Program-made: the position numbers and the translations under genes
Assembly (NCBI GenBank): GCA_037444855.1
Contig: JBBILO010000007.1
Span: forward strand, 1-41,699
Reading direction: 5' to 3'
DNA: 41,699 nucleotides
Source: JBBILO01 sp037444855
Lineage (GTDB): Bacteria > Patescibacteriota > Microgenomatia > UBA1406 > GWC2-37-13
The notes under the pieces: generated by a model
The model's input: only the letters and a program-made list of their open reading frames with translations
What the model was told of the DNA's origin: nothing
Databases searched by the model: none
Part shown: piece after piece, positions 33,638-41,598 of the stretch
Position numbering within the stretch: the first letter of the stretch is position 1
Layout of the letters: the number at the start of each line of letters is the position of its first letter

Positions 33638-34651
33638 TTAATAATCCCATCCTTTTGGATGATTATTATACCACTTAATAAGAGAAGAAACTGAATCTCT
33701 GATGGTCCTTTTTGGTTGCCAGCCTAAAATTTTTTTTGCTTTTTCGATAGAAGCAATCATTTTCGCATATTCACCTTGCCTTGTATCACCTTTTTTTCTT
33801 TCTATCTTTTTACCGGTAATGAATTCAACTTGATTAACAATTTCCAAAACCGAATTGCCTGTTCCTGTGCCTAAATTAATAATTTCTTTTAATCGATTGT
33901 CATTTAAACTTTCTAACTTTCTTGCCGCTAATAAATGGGCTTCATTTAAATCAACAACATTAATATAATCACGAATCGGAGTTTTGTCAGGGGTATCGAC
34001 TTCAGGGCAAGTTAAGTAAAACTGCTCAATTCCTAGAGCTCCTCGTACTGCGTTTTGAACTAAAAGAGTCGATGGTTTTTTGGAATCACCAATTATTCCA
34101 TCACCAGAAGCGCCACAGACATTAAAATATCGCAAAATAATATAATTCAATCCTTTCAATCTGCCAAACCATTCAATGATTCTCTCAACCATTCTTTTTG
34201 ATTCCCCATAAGGATTGGTCGGATTGGTTGGATGATTTTCATCAATTGGCACGTATTGAGCTTCACCATATACAGCGCATGTGGAGGAAAAAACTAAATT
34301 TTTGACATTAAATTTAATCATGGTTCGAATAAGATTTAAGGAACCAACAACATTATTCTGAAAATACTTCTCTGGATTTTTCATTGATTCATCAACCAAA
34401 CAAGAAGCCGCATAATGAATAACCACATCAAAGTCAAACTCACTCACATTTTCTGGCCAATCCTTAGTTAAATCAACCTGATAAAATTGGAATCTTTCCT
34501 GTCCAAATTTTTTTTGAAGAAGATCAAGAGGTTGACGATAACCGGTTGAAAAATTATCAATCCCAACTACTTGATATCCATTTTGTAAAAAAAGATAAGT
34601 CGCCACCGAACCAATATAACCACCAGCGCCGGTAATTAAAATTTTTTTCAT
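33638..34651 (-). CDS. galE: UDP-glucose 4-epimerase
   Basis: The 337-residue extended SDR has LITGAGGYIGSVATYLF (NAD site), GIDNFSTGYRQPLD, FSSTCAVYGEAQYVP, the catalytic NPYGESKRMVERII (YxxxK), LRYFNVCGASGDG and TPIRDYINVVDLNEAHL, all GalE signatures. It interconverts UDP-glucose and UDP-galactose, or the N-acetyl forms. A TGT-TAAAAT box at 34660-34668 on its strand lies 8 bases before the ATG, again leaderless. It is followed by the GlmU-like gene. Confidence 0.92.
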   Translation of the reverse strand: MKKILITGAGGYIGSVATYLFLQNGYQVVGIDNFSTGYRQPLDLLQKKFGQERFQFYQVDLTKDWPENVSEFDFDVVIHYAASCLVDESMKNPEKYFQNNVVGSLNLIRTMIKFNVKNLVFSSTCAVYGEAQYVPIDENHPTNPTNPYGESKRMVERIIEWFGRLKGLNYIILRYFNVCGASGDGIIGDSKKPSTLLVQNAVRGALGIEQFYLTCPEVDTPDKTPIRDYINVVDLNEAHLLAARKLESLNDNRLKEIINLGTGTGNSVLEIVNQVEFITGKKIERKKGDTRQGEYAKMIASIEKAKKILGWQPKRTIRDSVSSLIKWYNNHPKGWDY

Positions 34652-34659
34652 TATTTCTT

Positions 34660-34668
34660 ATTTTAACA
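34660..34668 (-). promoter_or_regulatory. Extended -10 promoter of galE
   Basis: TGT-TAAAAT on the minus strand is followed by 8 bases and the ATG at 34651. Confidence 0.5.
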
Positions 34669-34772
34669 AAAAAATTATATAAAATATGTTAAGTTAAAAA
34701 TCCATCAATTTGCCAATTATTGGTTAATTTGATTAAAAAAATGATTTCTGACTCAATTTCGTCTAATATTAT

Positions 34773-35729
34773 ATGATAACCAAAAAAGTAATCATTATTG
34801 GTGCTTTTGGTCAAATTGGGACCGAATTAACTCCTGCATTAGCGAAAATTCTTGGAGAAAAAAATATTGTTGCCCTTAGTCATTCAAAGATTAATCAAGA
34901 CTTTTCAGCAATAATTGAAAAAGGAGATGTTCTTCAGCCAAAAATTATTGTTGAGATAATAAAAAAACATCAAATTGATACCATCATTAATCTTGCTTCA
35001 TATCTTTCAGTAAAAAGTGAAGCTGATCCTCAAGGAGCTTGGCAAGTTAATCTAATAGGTCTAAAAAATGTTTTAGATATCGCCAAAGATTATCAACTGA
35101 AAGTTTTTTGGCCCTCATCAATTGCTGTTTTTGGCCCAACCACTCCTAAAATACAAACTCCCCAGGATACAATTATTGAACCAACTACAATGTACGGTCT
35201 TACCAAAAGAGCTGGAGAACTTCTCTGCCAATATTATTATTTGAAATATGGGGTTGATGTTCGCTCTGTTCGTTATCCAGGTCTTTTAGATTACAAAACC
35301 CCGCCTTCGATGGGAACAACCGAGTATGCTAAATGGATTTTTTATCACGCAATCGAAAAAGGATATTATCTTTGTCCGCTAAGAAACGACACAGTTCTTC
35401 CTATGATGTACATGGAAGATGCCATCAGATCAACAATTAAAATCATTATGACTGAAAAGGAAAAAATTAAAATCAGAACCAGTTATAATTTAGCTGCTTT
35501 TTCTTTTTCTCCTGATGATCTTGCTCAAGAAATTAAAAAATTTTTACCGCATTTCAAAATTGAATATCAAATTGATGAAAATATTCAAAAAATCGCTGAC
35601 ACTTGGCCTAGCTCAATTGACGATCATCAAGCAAAAATTGACTGGGGACATGAAGTTAACTTTGACTTTCATAAAACTGTCAAAATTCTTTTTGAAAATA
35701 TCAAAAAAAAATTAGCTCAAAATAAATGA
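34773..35729 (+). CDS. tdh: L-threonine 3-dehydrogenase, SDR type
   Basis: The 318-residue SDR has IIGAFGQIGTELTPALA (NAD motif), INLASYLSVKSEADP, WPSSIAVFGPTTPK, TTMYGLTKRAGELL (YxxxK), RSVRYPGLL, TVLPMMYMEDAI and IADTWPSSIDD with DWGHE. This series is specific for the epimerase-like threonine dehydrogenases found in bacteria and trypanosomes. It oxidises threonine to 2-amino-3-ketobutyrate. Its stop overlaps the start of the KBL gene (ATGA), so the two consecutive steps of threonine breakdown are coupled. A TCTAAT box at 34762-34767 may be its -10. Confidence 0.9.
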   Translation: MITKKVIIIGAFGQIGTELTPALAKILGEKNIVALSHSKINQDFSAIIEKGDVLQPKIIVEIIKKHQIDTIINLASYLSVKSEADPQGAWQVNLIGLKNVLDIAKDYQLKVFWPSSIAVFGPTTPKIQTPQDTIIEPTTMYGLTKRAGELLCQYYYLKYGVDVRSVRYPGLLDYKTPPSMGTTEYAKWIFYHAIEKGYYLCPLRNDTVLPMMYMEDAIRSTIKIIMTEKEKIKIRTSYNLAAFSFSPDDLAQEIKKFLPHFKIEYQIDENIQKIADTWPSSIDDHQAKIDWGHEVNFDFHKTVKILFENIKKKLAQNK

Positions 35730-36964
35730 ATCAATTTTTTAAGTTACTAAAAAAAGAGTTAAATAATCTCTCAAAAGAAGGCGTCGAGAAAAGAAAGGAG
35801 AAAGTGATCGAGAAATTTATACTCAGTCCCTCAATTCAGGCAGTGATTAATAAAAAAAAATATCATATCTTTAACTCAAATGATTACTTAGGATTAAGAT
35901 TTCATCCTCAAATAGTTAAAGCCGAAGAGAAAAGCGGAAAAAAATGGGGGACTGGTCCAGGCGCTGTTCGTTTTATTTCAGGAACACTTAAAATTTACAA
36001 AGACTTAGAAAAAAAACTAGCCGCTTTTCATCAAAAAGAAGAAGCGATGATCTTCTCTTCCTCTTTTGTTGCCAATCAGGGGGTAATATTTCCTTTAATT
36101 AGGGGACAAAGAAAAGGAAGTTTAATTAGCGATAAAGTATTAGTAATTTCTGACGAATTAAATCATCGAAGTATCATCGATGCGATTCGATTGGCTAAAT
36201 TAAATGAAGAACAAAAGGCAATATATCACCACATGAATATGAATGAACTTGAAGAATTGATTAAAAAAGCGATTAACCGGTTCGATCGGGTTTTGATTAT
36301 TAGTGATGGAGTCTTTAGCATGTTGGGTGAAATTGCTCCTCTTGATCAAATTATCAAAATTAAAGAACATTATCAAAAATATTTCAAAAACGGCATTTTA
36401 ACTATTATTGACGATGCTCATGGTGTTGGTGTCTTAGGAAAAATGGGAAGAGGAAGCGAAGAATTTTATCAAGTAAAAGTTGATTTAATCATTGGTACTT
36501 TTGGAAAGGCTTTAGGAACTGATGGAGGTTATGTTGTTGGGCCAAAGTTAATCATTGATTATCTTCGTGAATCTTCAGCTCCATATATTTATTCAAATCC
36601 AATGCCGCCCTCAACTGCTTGCGCCAGTCTTAAAGCGATTGAAATTTTAGAAAGCAAGGAGGGCCAAAAAATAAAAAATAAACTTGATAAGAATATTGAG
36701 TTTTTTAAAAAAGTTATTAAAAAAACTCATTTAAAATTAACCGCTGAAAGTATTCATCCCATCCAACCAATTCTTATCGGTAATCCATTGAAAACCAAAC
36801 ACTTAGCCAAAAAATTATTTGATGTCGGTTATTTAACAACACCCATTTCTTATCCAGTCGTACCTTTTGGAAAAGATGAAATTAGAATCCAAATCAATGC
36901 TAATCATTCACCAAAAATTATCGAAGATCTAATAAATCACTTGGAAAAATTTTTATTTGAATGA
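35726..36964 (+). CDS. kbl: 2-amino-3-ketobutyrate CoA ligase (glycine C-acetyltransferase)
   Basis: The 412-residue alpha-oxoamine synthase has FNSNDYLGLRFHP, GAVRFISGTLKIY, ELNHRSIIDAIRLA, TIIDDAHGVGVLG (about 226-238), IGTFGKALGTDGGY with PLP lysine K261, and APYIYSNPMPPSTA. Given the tdh partner it most likely splits 2-amino-3-ketobutyrate with CoA into glycine and acetyl-CoA. BioF or 5-aminolevulinate synthase would be sequence alternatives but lack genomic support. The N terminus is slightly longer than E. coli Kbl. Its 3' end overlaps the convergent EamA gene by 28 bases. Confidence 0.88.
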   Translation: MNQFFKLLKKELNNLSKEGVEKRKEKVIEKFILSPSIQAVINKKKYHIFNSNDYLGLRFHPQIVKAEEKSGKKWGTGPGAVRFISGTLKIYKDLEKKLAAFHQKEEAMIFSSSFVANQGVIFPLIRGQRKGSLISDKVLVISDELNHRSIIDAIRLAKLNEEQKAIYHHMNMNELEELIKKAINRFDRVLIISDGVFSMLGEIAPLDQIIKIKEHYQKYFKNGILTIIDDAHGVGVLGKMGRGSEEFYQVKVDLIIGTFGKALGTDGGYVVGPKLIIDYLRESSAPYIYSNPMPPSTACASLKAIEILESKEGQKIKNKLDKNIEFFKKVIKKTHLKLTAESIHPIQPILIGNPLKTKHLAKKLFDVGYLTTPISYPVVPFGKDEIRIQINANHSPKIIEDLINHLEKFLFE

Positions 36965-37860
36965 GAACTAATTTTATTTAAAGGGTGGTAATGGAATCTT
37001 TTTTCGGCCAAATAGATACCACCAAAAACAAAAATTGTCCCTAAAAAATAGAATAAATTTGGATACTCGCCTAAAAGTGGTATGGCAATGATGACAGTAA
37101 TAACGGGATCAATATAGGTAAAAAGACCGACCTCTTGAGCTTTGATTTTTGAAACTCCATAATAGAATAAAAAATAAGCGGCGGCGGAAGAGAAAAAAAC
37201 TCCATAAATTATTCCCAACCAACCATTAATATTTAACTGATTGAAATTCCAATTTTTCAATTCTTTAGGAACTAGAATTAAAAACAATAAGGAGGAAAAG
37301 AAAAAACTAAAAAAAGTCAGTAGGTATGGATTAACCTTTTGCAGTAAATTACGACTTATAATTGTCGAACCTACATAACCTAAAGTAGCTAAAAAGATAA
37401 AAAAATTACCTTCAAATCGGCCAAAATTTAATTGATGATCCTTAAAGAAAAAAGGTGAGAAAATAATGATTAAAACACCAATTAATGAAATAAAAATTCC
37501 CAATAGGACTTTTAATTTCGGTTTTTCTTTAAGAAAAATTATTGAAAAAAGATAAATAAAAATTGGGGCAGAGGAGGCAATAATTGGGGCATTGATGCTC
37601 TCAGTTTTTTTTAGCCCGAGAAAAAAGAAGGAAATATTAATAAAAATTCCAAAAAAACCAACTAAGAAGATTTCTAACCAACTTCTTTTATCAATTTTTT
37701 GCCAATGATTAAAAACAATGGGAATAAACAGCAAAGAAGCAAATAAAAAACGAATAAAAGCCAAAGTAAAAGGAGGAATATTTTCTAAGGCAAATTTAAA
37801 AATTGGTGAAGCACCACCCCAAATAATATTAGCAATAATTAAAGCTAGGTATGGATTCAT
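36937..37860 (-). CDS. EamA/DMT-family transporter
   Basis: The 307-residue protein has ten membrane helices made of two EamA repeats. The first starts ALIIANIIWGGASPIFKFAL and ends with IFLKEKPKLKVLLGIFISLIG; the second has ILLQ/RNLLQKVNPYLLTF and ends with IPLLGEYPNLFYFLGTIFVF. Such drug/metabolite transporters export amino acids or other small molecules; no substrate can be named. Start: ATG at 37860 rather than the GTG two codons earlier. Confidence 0.87.
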   Translation of the reverse strand: MNPYLALIIANIIWGGASPIFKFALENIPPFTLAFIRFLFASLLFIPIVFNHWQKIDKRSWLEIFLVGFFGIFINISFFFLGLKKTESINAPIIASSAPIFIYLFSIIFLKEKPKLKVLLGIFISLIGVLIIIFSPFFFKDHQLNFGRFEGNFFIFLATLGYVGSTIISRNLLQKVNPYLLTFFSFFFSSLLFLILVPKELKNWNFNQLNINGWLGIIYGVFFSSAAAYFLFYYGVSKIKAQEVGLFTYIDPVITVIIAIPLLGEYPNLFYFLGTIFVFGGIYLAEKRFHYHPLNKISSHSNKNFSK

Positions 37861-37982
37861 ATTCACTCAGTTAGTTAGCTAACTGGTTCACTGGTTAGCT
37901 GTTACACCATTCGATCGTTTAACTATTTTTAACCAATTTTAACTGATCACAACTAATTTTAACCAGCTATCCAATTAACTCA
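37861..37982. repeat. Short-repeat spacer rich in AACT/AGTT and AACCA/TGGTT
   Basis: The 122 bases between the EamA and GT2 genes are filled with copies of AACTNA, GTTAGCT, TTTTAACCA and their complements, including a palindrome AGTTAGCTAACT at 37870-37881. No coding sense or clear promoter was seen. Confidence 0.5.
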
Positions 37983-38876
37983 CTAACTCTTTTTCTTATT
38001 CAAATAAACAATTAATTCGCCCAAAACGCCGGTCATAAAAATTTGAATACCGACGATTACTAAAAGAAGTCCTAAAAAAAGTATTGGTCTTCGATAGAGA
38101 AGAATCCCAAAAAAAATTCTTTCGATAGCTAAAATCAACAAAACTATCCCACCGATAACAAACATTATCCCACCAATTGGGCCAAAAAAATGAAGCGGTT
38201 TTTCAGAAAAACGATAAATAAATAAAGCCGTAAACATATCCCATAAACCAACAATCACCTTGGTCCAACCAAATTTTGATTGGCCAAATTTTCTTGGATT
38301 ATTTTTGACGGGAATTTCTGTCACTTTATATCCTTGATAATATACGGCTAAAGGAAAAAAGCGAAAGTTATTGCCATAAAAAACAAAATCCTTTAAAACT
38401 TCTTTTTTAAAGGCCTTAAAACCACAATTAATATCAGAAAAAGGGGATTTCAAGATTTTTTTTAATAACCAATTAGCCAATTTGGAATAAAACTTCACCA
38501 ACAAATTATCTTCTCTCTTAATCCTTTTTCCATTAACTAAATCAAATCCTTGATCGATTTTTTTAATAAAGTAACGAATATCATCTGGATCATCTTGCCA
38601 GTCGGCATCCATAAAGATCATTGTTGTTCCAGAAGCATTCTCAATCCCAGTTTTTAGCGCTTGACCTTTACCCAATCTCTTCCTATGTTTTAAAATTTTT
38701 AAAGTTTTATTTGTTTTAAAATTAAAAATTGAAAATTTAAAATTATCATCTGATCCATCATCTACAAGAATGACTTCAAACTTTTTTTTTATCTTTTCTA
38801 ATACATTAACAAGAGCCGGAATTAATGTTTTAAGATTCTCAGTTTCATTATAAAAAGGAATGATAATCGAAATCAT
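37983..38876 (-). CDS. Polyprenyl-phosphate glycosyltransferase, GtrB/DPM1-like GT2
   Basis: The 297-residue protein has a GT-A domain (ISIIIPFYNETENLKTLI, ILVDDGSDD, GKGQALKTGIENA, MIFMDADWQDDPDD, DINCGFKAF) followed by two C-terminal membrane helices (about 225-285). This is the form that makes polyprenyl-phosphate-hexose on the inner membrane face for GT-C enzymes. The stretch NFKFSIFNFKTNKTLKIL after the DDGSDD motif is encoded by AT-rich mirror-like repeats (about 38700-38745) and looks like an in-frame insertion of about 10 residues. It overlaps the DUF2079 gene by 4 bases, suggesting that gene uses its product. Confidence 0.88.
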   Translation of the reverse strand: MISIIIPFYNETENLKTLIPALVNVLEKIKKKFEVILVDDGSDDNFKFSIFNFKTNKTLKILKHRKRLGKGQALKTGIENASGTTMIFMDADWQDDPDDIRYFIKKIDQGFDLVNGKRIKREDNLLVKFYSKLANWLLKKILKSPFSDINCGFKAFKKEVLKDFVFYGNNFRFFPLAVYYQGYKVTEIPVKNNPRKFGQSKFGWTKVIVGLWDMFTALFIYRFSEKPLHFFGPIGGIMFVIGGIVLLILAIERIFFGILLYRRPILFLGLLLVIVGIQIFMTGVLGELIVYLNKKKS

Positions 38877-40345
38877 ATTTTTTTAAAAACTTCGATTTCC
38901 TTTTGGTTAAAAATTAAGCGATAATTTTTATCATTAATTAGTTGTTGGTAAATTTTTTTTGACGCTTTAGTTTCAATCTCCTTTTTGTATATGATAACAT
39001 AATCAGCTTGACGATAGCTCTCTTTTTTTCTCATAAAAATTTCTTCATCCGAATAGCCTTGCGAATGTAAAGATGAATCATATAAAAAATTTAAATAAAA
39101 AACTCTTTGAGTGAAAAAAGGTGCTAATTTCGGTGTGGTCGCTAATTTAATTTTTTCATCTTTTAATTTATTAGACCAAGTTAAAACAACTGATAATTGA
39201 TCTTTATTCACTTGATAATTTACTGATTCCTTAGTAAGGTAAGGAAGAGGAGAGTAATGATAATATAAATATATATTACCTAAAAGAAAAATTAAAAAAA
39301 CAAGTGCGCTGACTATTTTATTTTTTATCAAATTGTGAAAATTTTTAAGACCTTTAATTAAAGAATAAAAAGAAAAAGCGATGATTATTGATTGATAATG
39401 AAAGTAGTAAGATCGCATATTGTCATTTTTGCTTAATAAATTAATTAAATATTCAGGCAAGGCGATTAAATAGACAAGAGGGGAAAAAAAGGAATACAAA
39501 TTGCCAAAAATAAGTCTCCGATGGTAATCATAATTTTTCGTCGAAATAAGGTTTTCAAAAATTAAATGAGGTTTTTTTAGTAAAGTTATAAAAATTTCTT
39601 TTGGACTGCTTCCCAAATCAGAAAAGTATTTTAAAGCAAAATGGGATTCTTGCCGAAAATAGGGGATTACCCAATTGTTAGTTAATAAAAAAAATAGGCT
39701 ACCAATAAATGATGTTAAAAAACCAATTCTCAAATTTCTTTTAATGATTAAAAGATAAAAACCAAAAAAAAGAACAATTAAACCAACGTGTTCCTTTGTT
39801 AACAAAGATAAGATAATAAAGAAAAAAAACCAAAAATATTTTTTTATTTCATAGAAATAAGCAGCAAAAAGAAAAAAACTTGTTGATAAAACAACGCTAT
39901 GGAAATCAAATAGTATCGCTCGCTGATTTTGAAAGTTTAGAAGATAAAGGAGAGAAAAAAGAAAACTAATTCCCTCATTTTTGATGATTTTATTTCCTAG
40001 TAAAAAAACCGCTAAGGCCCCTAATCCAATGATAAAACTTTGAAAAATTAAAAGAACAGAAAAGTGAGGAACTATACGATAAAAAGGGGCAAAAATAATT
40101 AATATTGGATCGAAGTGAATTGCTAAACGATTCATATTCCTGTTAAATGTTTGATTTGTCATCTCAAGAATACGACCACGTGAAGTGTTGTACACTACTT
40201 GATCCATGATCCCTAAATCGTAATAATATGAGTTAAAACTATATACGCGCTTAATCGAAAGATAGGAAAAATATAAAGAAAATACTACTATGACAAATAG
40301 TAGTAGATGCTTAATTTTAATTTTGTTTATAAATCTTATAATCAT
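38873..40345 (-). CDS. DUF2079 membrane protein (GT-C-like)
   Basis: The 490-residue protein has about ten membrane helices and a soluble C-terminal region of about 100 residues. The first outer loop shows SYYYDLGIMDQVVYNTSRG and NRLAIHFDPILIIFAPFYRI, the DUF2079 pattern with conserved D and HFDP residues. The family is placed near GT-C glycosyltransferases. Here coupling to a GtrB-like gene supports use of a polyprenyl-phosphate sugar donor, an inference. Confidence 0.82.
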   Translation of the reverse strand: MIIRFINKIKIKHLLLFVIVVFSLYFSYLSIKRVYSFNSYYYDLGIMDQVVYNTSRGRILEMTNQTFNRNMNRLAIHFDPILIIFAPFYRIVPHFSVLLIFQSFIIGLGALAVFLLGNKIIKNEGISFLFSLLYLLNFQNQRAILFDFHSVVLSTSFFLFAAYFYEIKKYFWFFFFIILSLLTKEHVGLIVLFFGFYLLIIKRNLRIGFLTSFIGSLFFLLTNNWVIPYFRQESHFALKYFSDLGSSPKEIFITLLKKPHLIFENLISTKNYDYHRRLIFGNLYSFFSPLVYLIALPEYLINLLSKNDNMRSYYFHYQSIIIAFSFYSLIKGLKNFHNLIKNKIVSALVFLIFLLGNIYLYYHYSPLPYLTKESVNYQVNKDQLSVVLTWSNKLKDEKIKLATTPKLAPFFTQRVFYLNFLYDSSLHSQGYSDEEIFMRKKESYRQADYVIIYKKEIETKASKKIYQQLINDKNYRLIFNQKEIEVFKKI

Positions 40346-40355
40346 TTATATTTGA

Positions 40356-40405
40356 TAAGGAGAAACCTTAATACAAGGTTCTCCTTGTTGCAGGGTTTGT
40401 CCCTG
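40356..40405. repeat. Three tandem hairpins between the recombinase and DUF2079 genes
   Basis: In order: TAAGG/CCTTA (40356-40370, 5-base loop), ACAAGG/CCTTGT (40373-40388, 4-base loop) and CAGGG/CCCTG (40391-40405, 5-base loop). Each is separated from the next by exactly 2 bases. They begin 8 bases after the recombinase stop and end 10 bases before the DUF2079 start. They could end or stabilise the recombinase message; no T-run follows. Confidence 0.7.
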
Positions 40406-40413
40406 TTAAAATT

Positions 40414-41352
40414 TTATTTGTTTCCCGAATGAAATTTTTCATGAATTTCTTTTAATCGAACGTTGGTCACGTGGGTATAAATTTGAGTGGTTGAAATATT
40501 TTTGTGGCCAAGCATCTCTTGAACGCTTCTCAAATCAGCCCCATGTGATAATAAATCGGTCGCAAATGAATGACGTAGAACATGTGGTCCAATCCGGAAT
40601 GGAATCATGGCAATTTTTCTATATTTTTCTATCAATCTTTCAATTGATCTAACTGATAATCTAAATTTTTCATCTGTTAATCCCTCTTTTGGCTTTGGTC
40701 CTGAATATCGGATAAATAGAGGACGATAGGGATCGGTTCTTCTCTCTAAATATTTTGATAGCCATTCTTTGGCTTTTTTTGATAAGAAAACAACTCTTGC
40801 TTTTCCACCCTTACCAATAACTCCAAACTCTCCTTTTTCAAAATTAACTTGATCTCGATTTAAAGAAACTAATTCTGAGACCCGAAGACCCGTAGAAAAA
40901 AGAATCTCTAAAATGGCTCGATCCCGAACTCCTTGAACACTGTCAGTTTTTACAGCATTAAATAGTCTTTCTAATTCTTCTGTAGTTAGAAATTTAATGG
41001 TACGATCGCGCTGTTTACCGAGTTCAATCATTTCGGGAGAAATAACCTTTAATTTTTGCTTTAAAAGATAACGGAAAAAGGATCTCAAAGAAACTAAAAA
41101 ATAATTTTGAGTCTGTCTCTTTAATGCGCCTTTATGAGGATTAACATAACGGTGGGAGAGATATAGTCTAAATTCTCGAATTAAATCTTCGTCAATTTTT
41201 TCAACATCGAAGTCAACTAAATTCGTTTTTTTTAAAATCCAATCTTGAAAAAAATGAAGATAATAACCATACATTTTAACAGTTTTTAGGGAATAGTTCT
41301 TATCTAATTCACAATATTCCAAAAACCTCAAGATAGCTTCTTTTATTCCCAT
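40414..41352 (-). CDS. xerC: Xer-type tyrosine recombinase
   Basis: The 312-residue protein has a SAM-like core-binding domain (1 to about 100) and a catalytic domain with all expected residues: R157 in STGLRVSEL, K184 in GKGGKARVV, H257 and R260 in GPHVLRHSFATDLL, H283 in LGHKNIST and the nucleophile Y292 in QIYTHV. It most resembles XerC/XerD-like chromosome dimer resolvases; the exact subtype is uncertain. An ATG at 41352 lies 7 bases after a TAATAT box (41360-41365), so it is preferred to the TTG at 41388. A tRNA-Leu lies close by, but no attachment-site repeats were seen. Confidence 0.88.
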   Translation of the reverse strand: MGIKEAILRFLEYCELDKNYSLKTVKMYGYYLHFFQDWILKKTNLVDFDVEKIDEDLIREFRLYLSHRYVNPHKGALKRQTQNYFLVSLRSFFRYLLKQKLKVISPEMIELGKQRDRTIKFLTTEELERLFNAVKTDSVQGVRDRAILEILFSTGLRVSELVSLNRDQVNFEKGEFGVIGKGGKARVVFLSKKAKEWLSKYLERRTDPYRPLFIRYSGPKPKEGLTDEKFRLSVRSIERLIEKYRKIAMIPFRIGPHVLRHSFATDLLSHGADLRSVQEMLGHKNISTTQIYTHVTNVRLKEIHEKFHSGNK

Positions 41353-41359
41353 ATAACCA

Positions 41360-41365
41360 ATATTA
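41360..41365 (-). promoter_or_regulatory. -10 box of the recombinase gene (leaderless)
   Basis: TAATAT on the minus strand is followed by 7 bases and the ATG at 41352. Confidence 0.4.
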
Positions 41366-41486
41366 AACGACGTAAAAGAAAAAATCAACTATCCTTCATC
41401 CATCTATCTTAGATTAAAAATATACTTGAAGCTTCTGAGATCTTAATTTCCTAAAGATTTAACAAACAAATTTGAGGTTTTTAAAG

Positions 41487-41492
41487 TATAAT
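41487..41492 (+). promoter_or_regulatory. -10 box of tRNA-Leu
   Basis: TATAAT lies 13 bases before the tRNA 5' end; the -35 region is weak. Confidence 0.5.
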
Positions 41493-41505
41493 ATTAAGTC
41501 TAACA

Positions 41506-41597
41506 GGGCGAGTGGCGGAATTGGCAGACGCGCAGGGCTTAGGACCCTGTCCCTCCGATTCAGAGGGGTGGAGGTTCAAATCCTCTCTCGCCCACCA
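41506..41597 (+). tRNA. tRNA-Leu (anticodon UAG), CCA encoded
   Basis: The acceptor stem GGGCGAG/CTCGCCC (41506-41512 with 41587-41593), anticodon stem CAGGG/CCCTG around loop CTTAGGA (TAG at 41540-41542), a long class II variable arm and the T loop TTCAAAT identify a leucine tRNA. The discriminator A and an encoded CCA end at 41597, unlike the tRNA-Gly in this window. Confidence 0.96.
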
Positions 41598-41598
41598 G

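Noticed and set aside
40414..41597. An integrated element defined by the tyrosine recombinase next to tRNA-Leu
   Set aside because: The recombinase looks like a chromosomal Xer protein, the tRNA is complete with CCA, and no repeat of its 3' end was found in the window.
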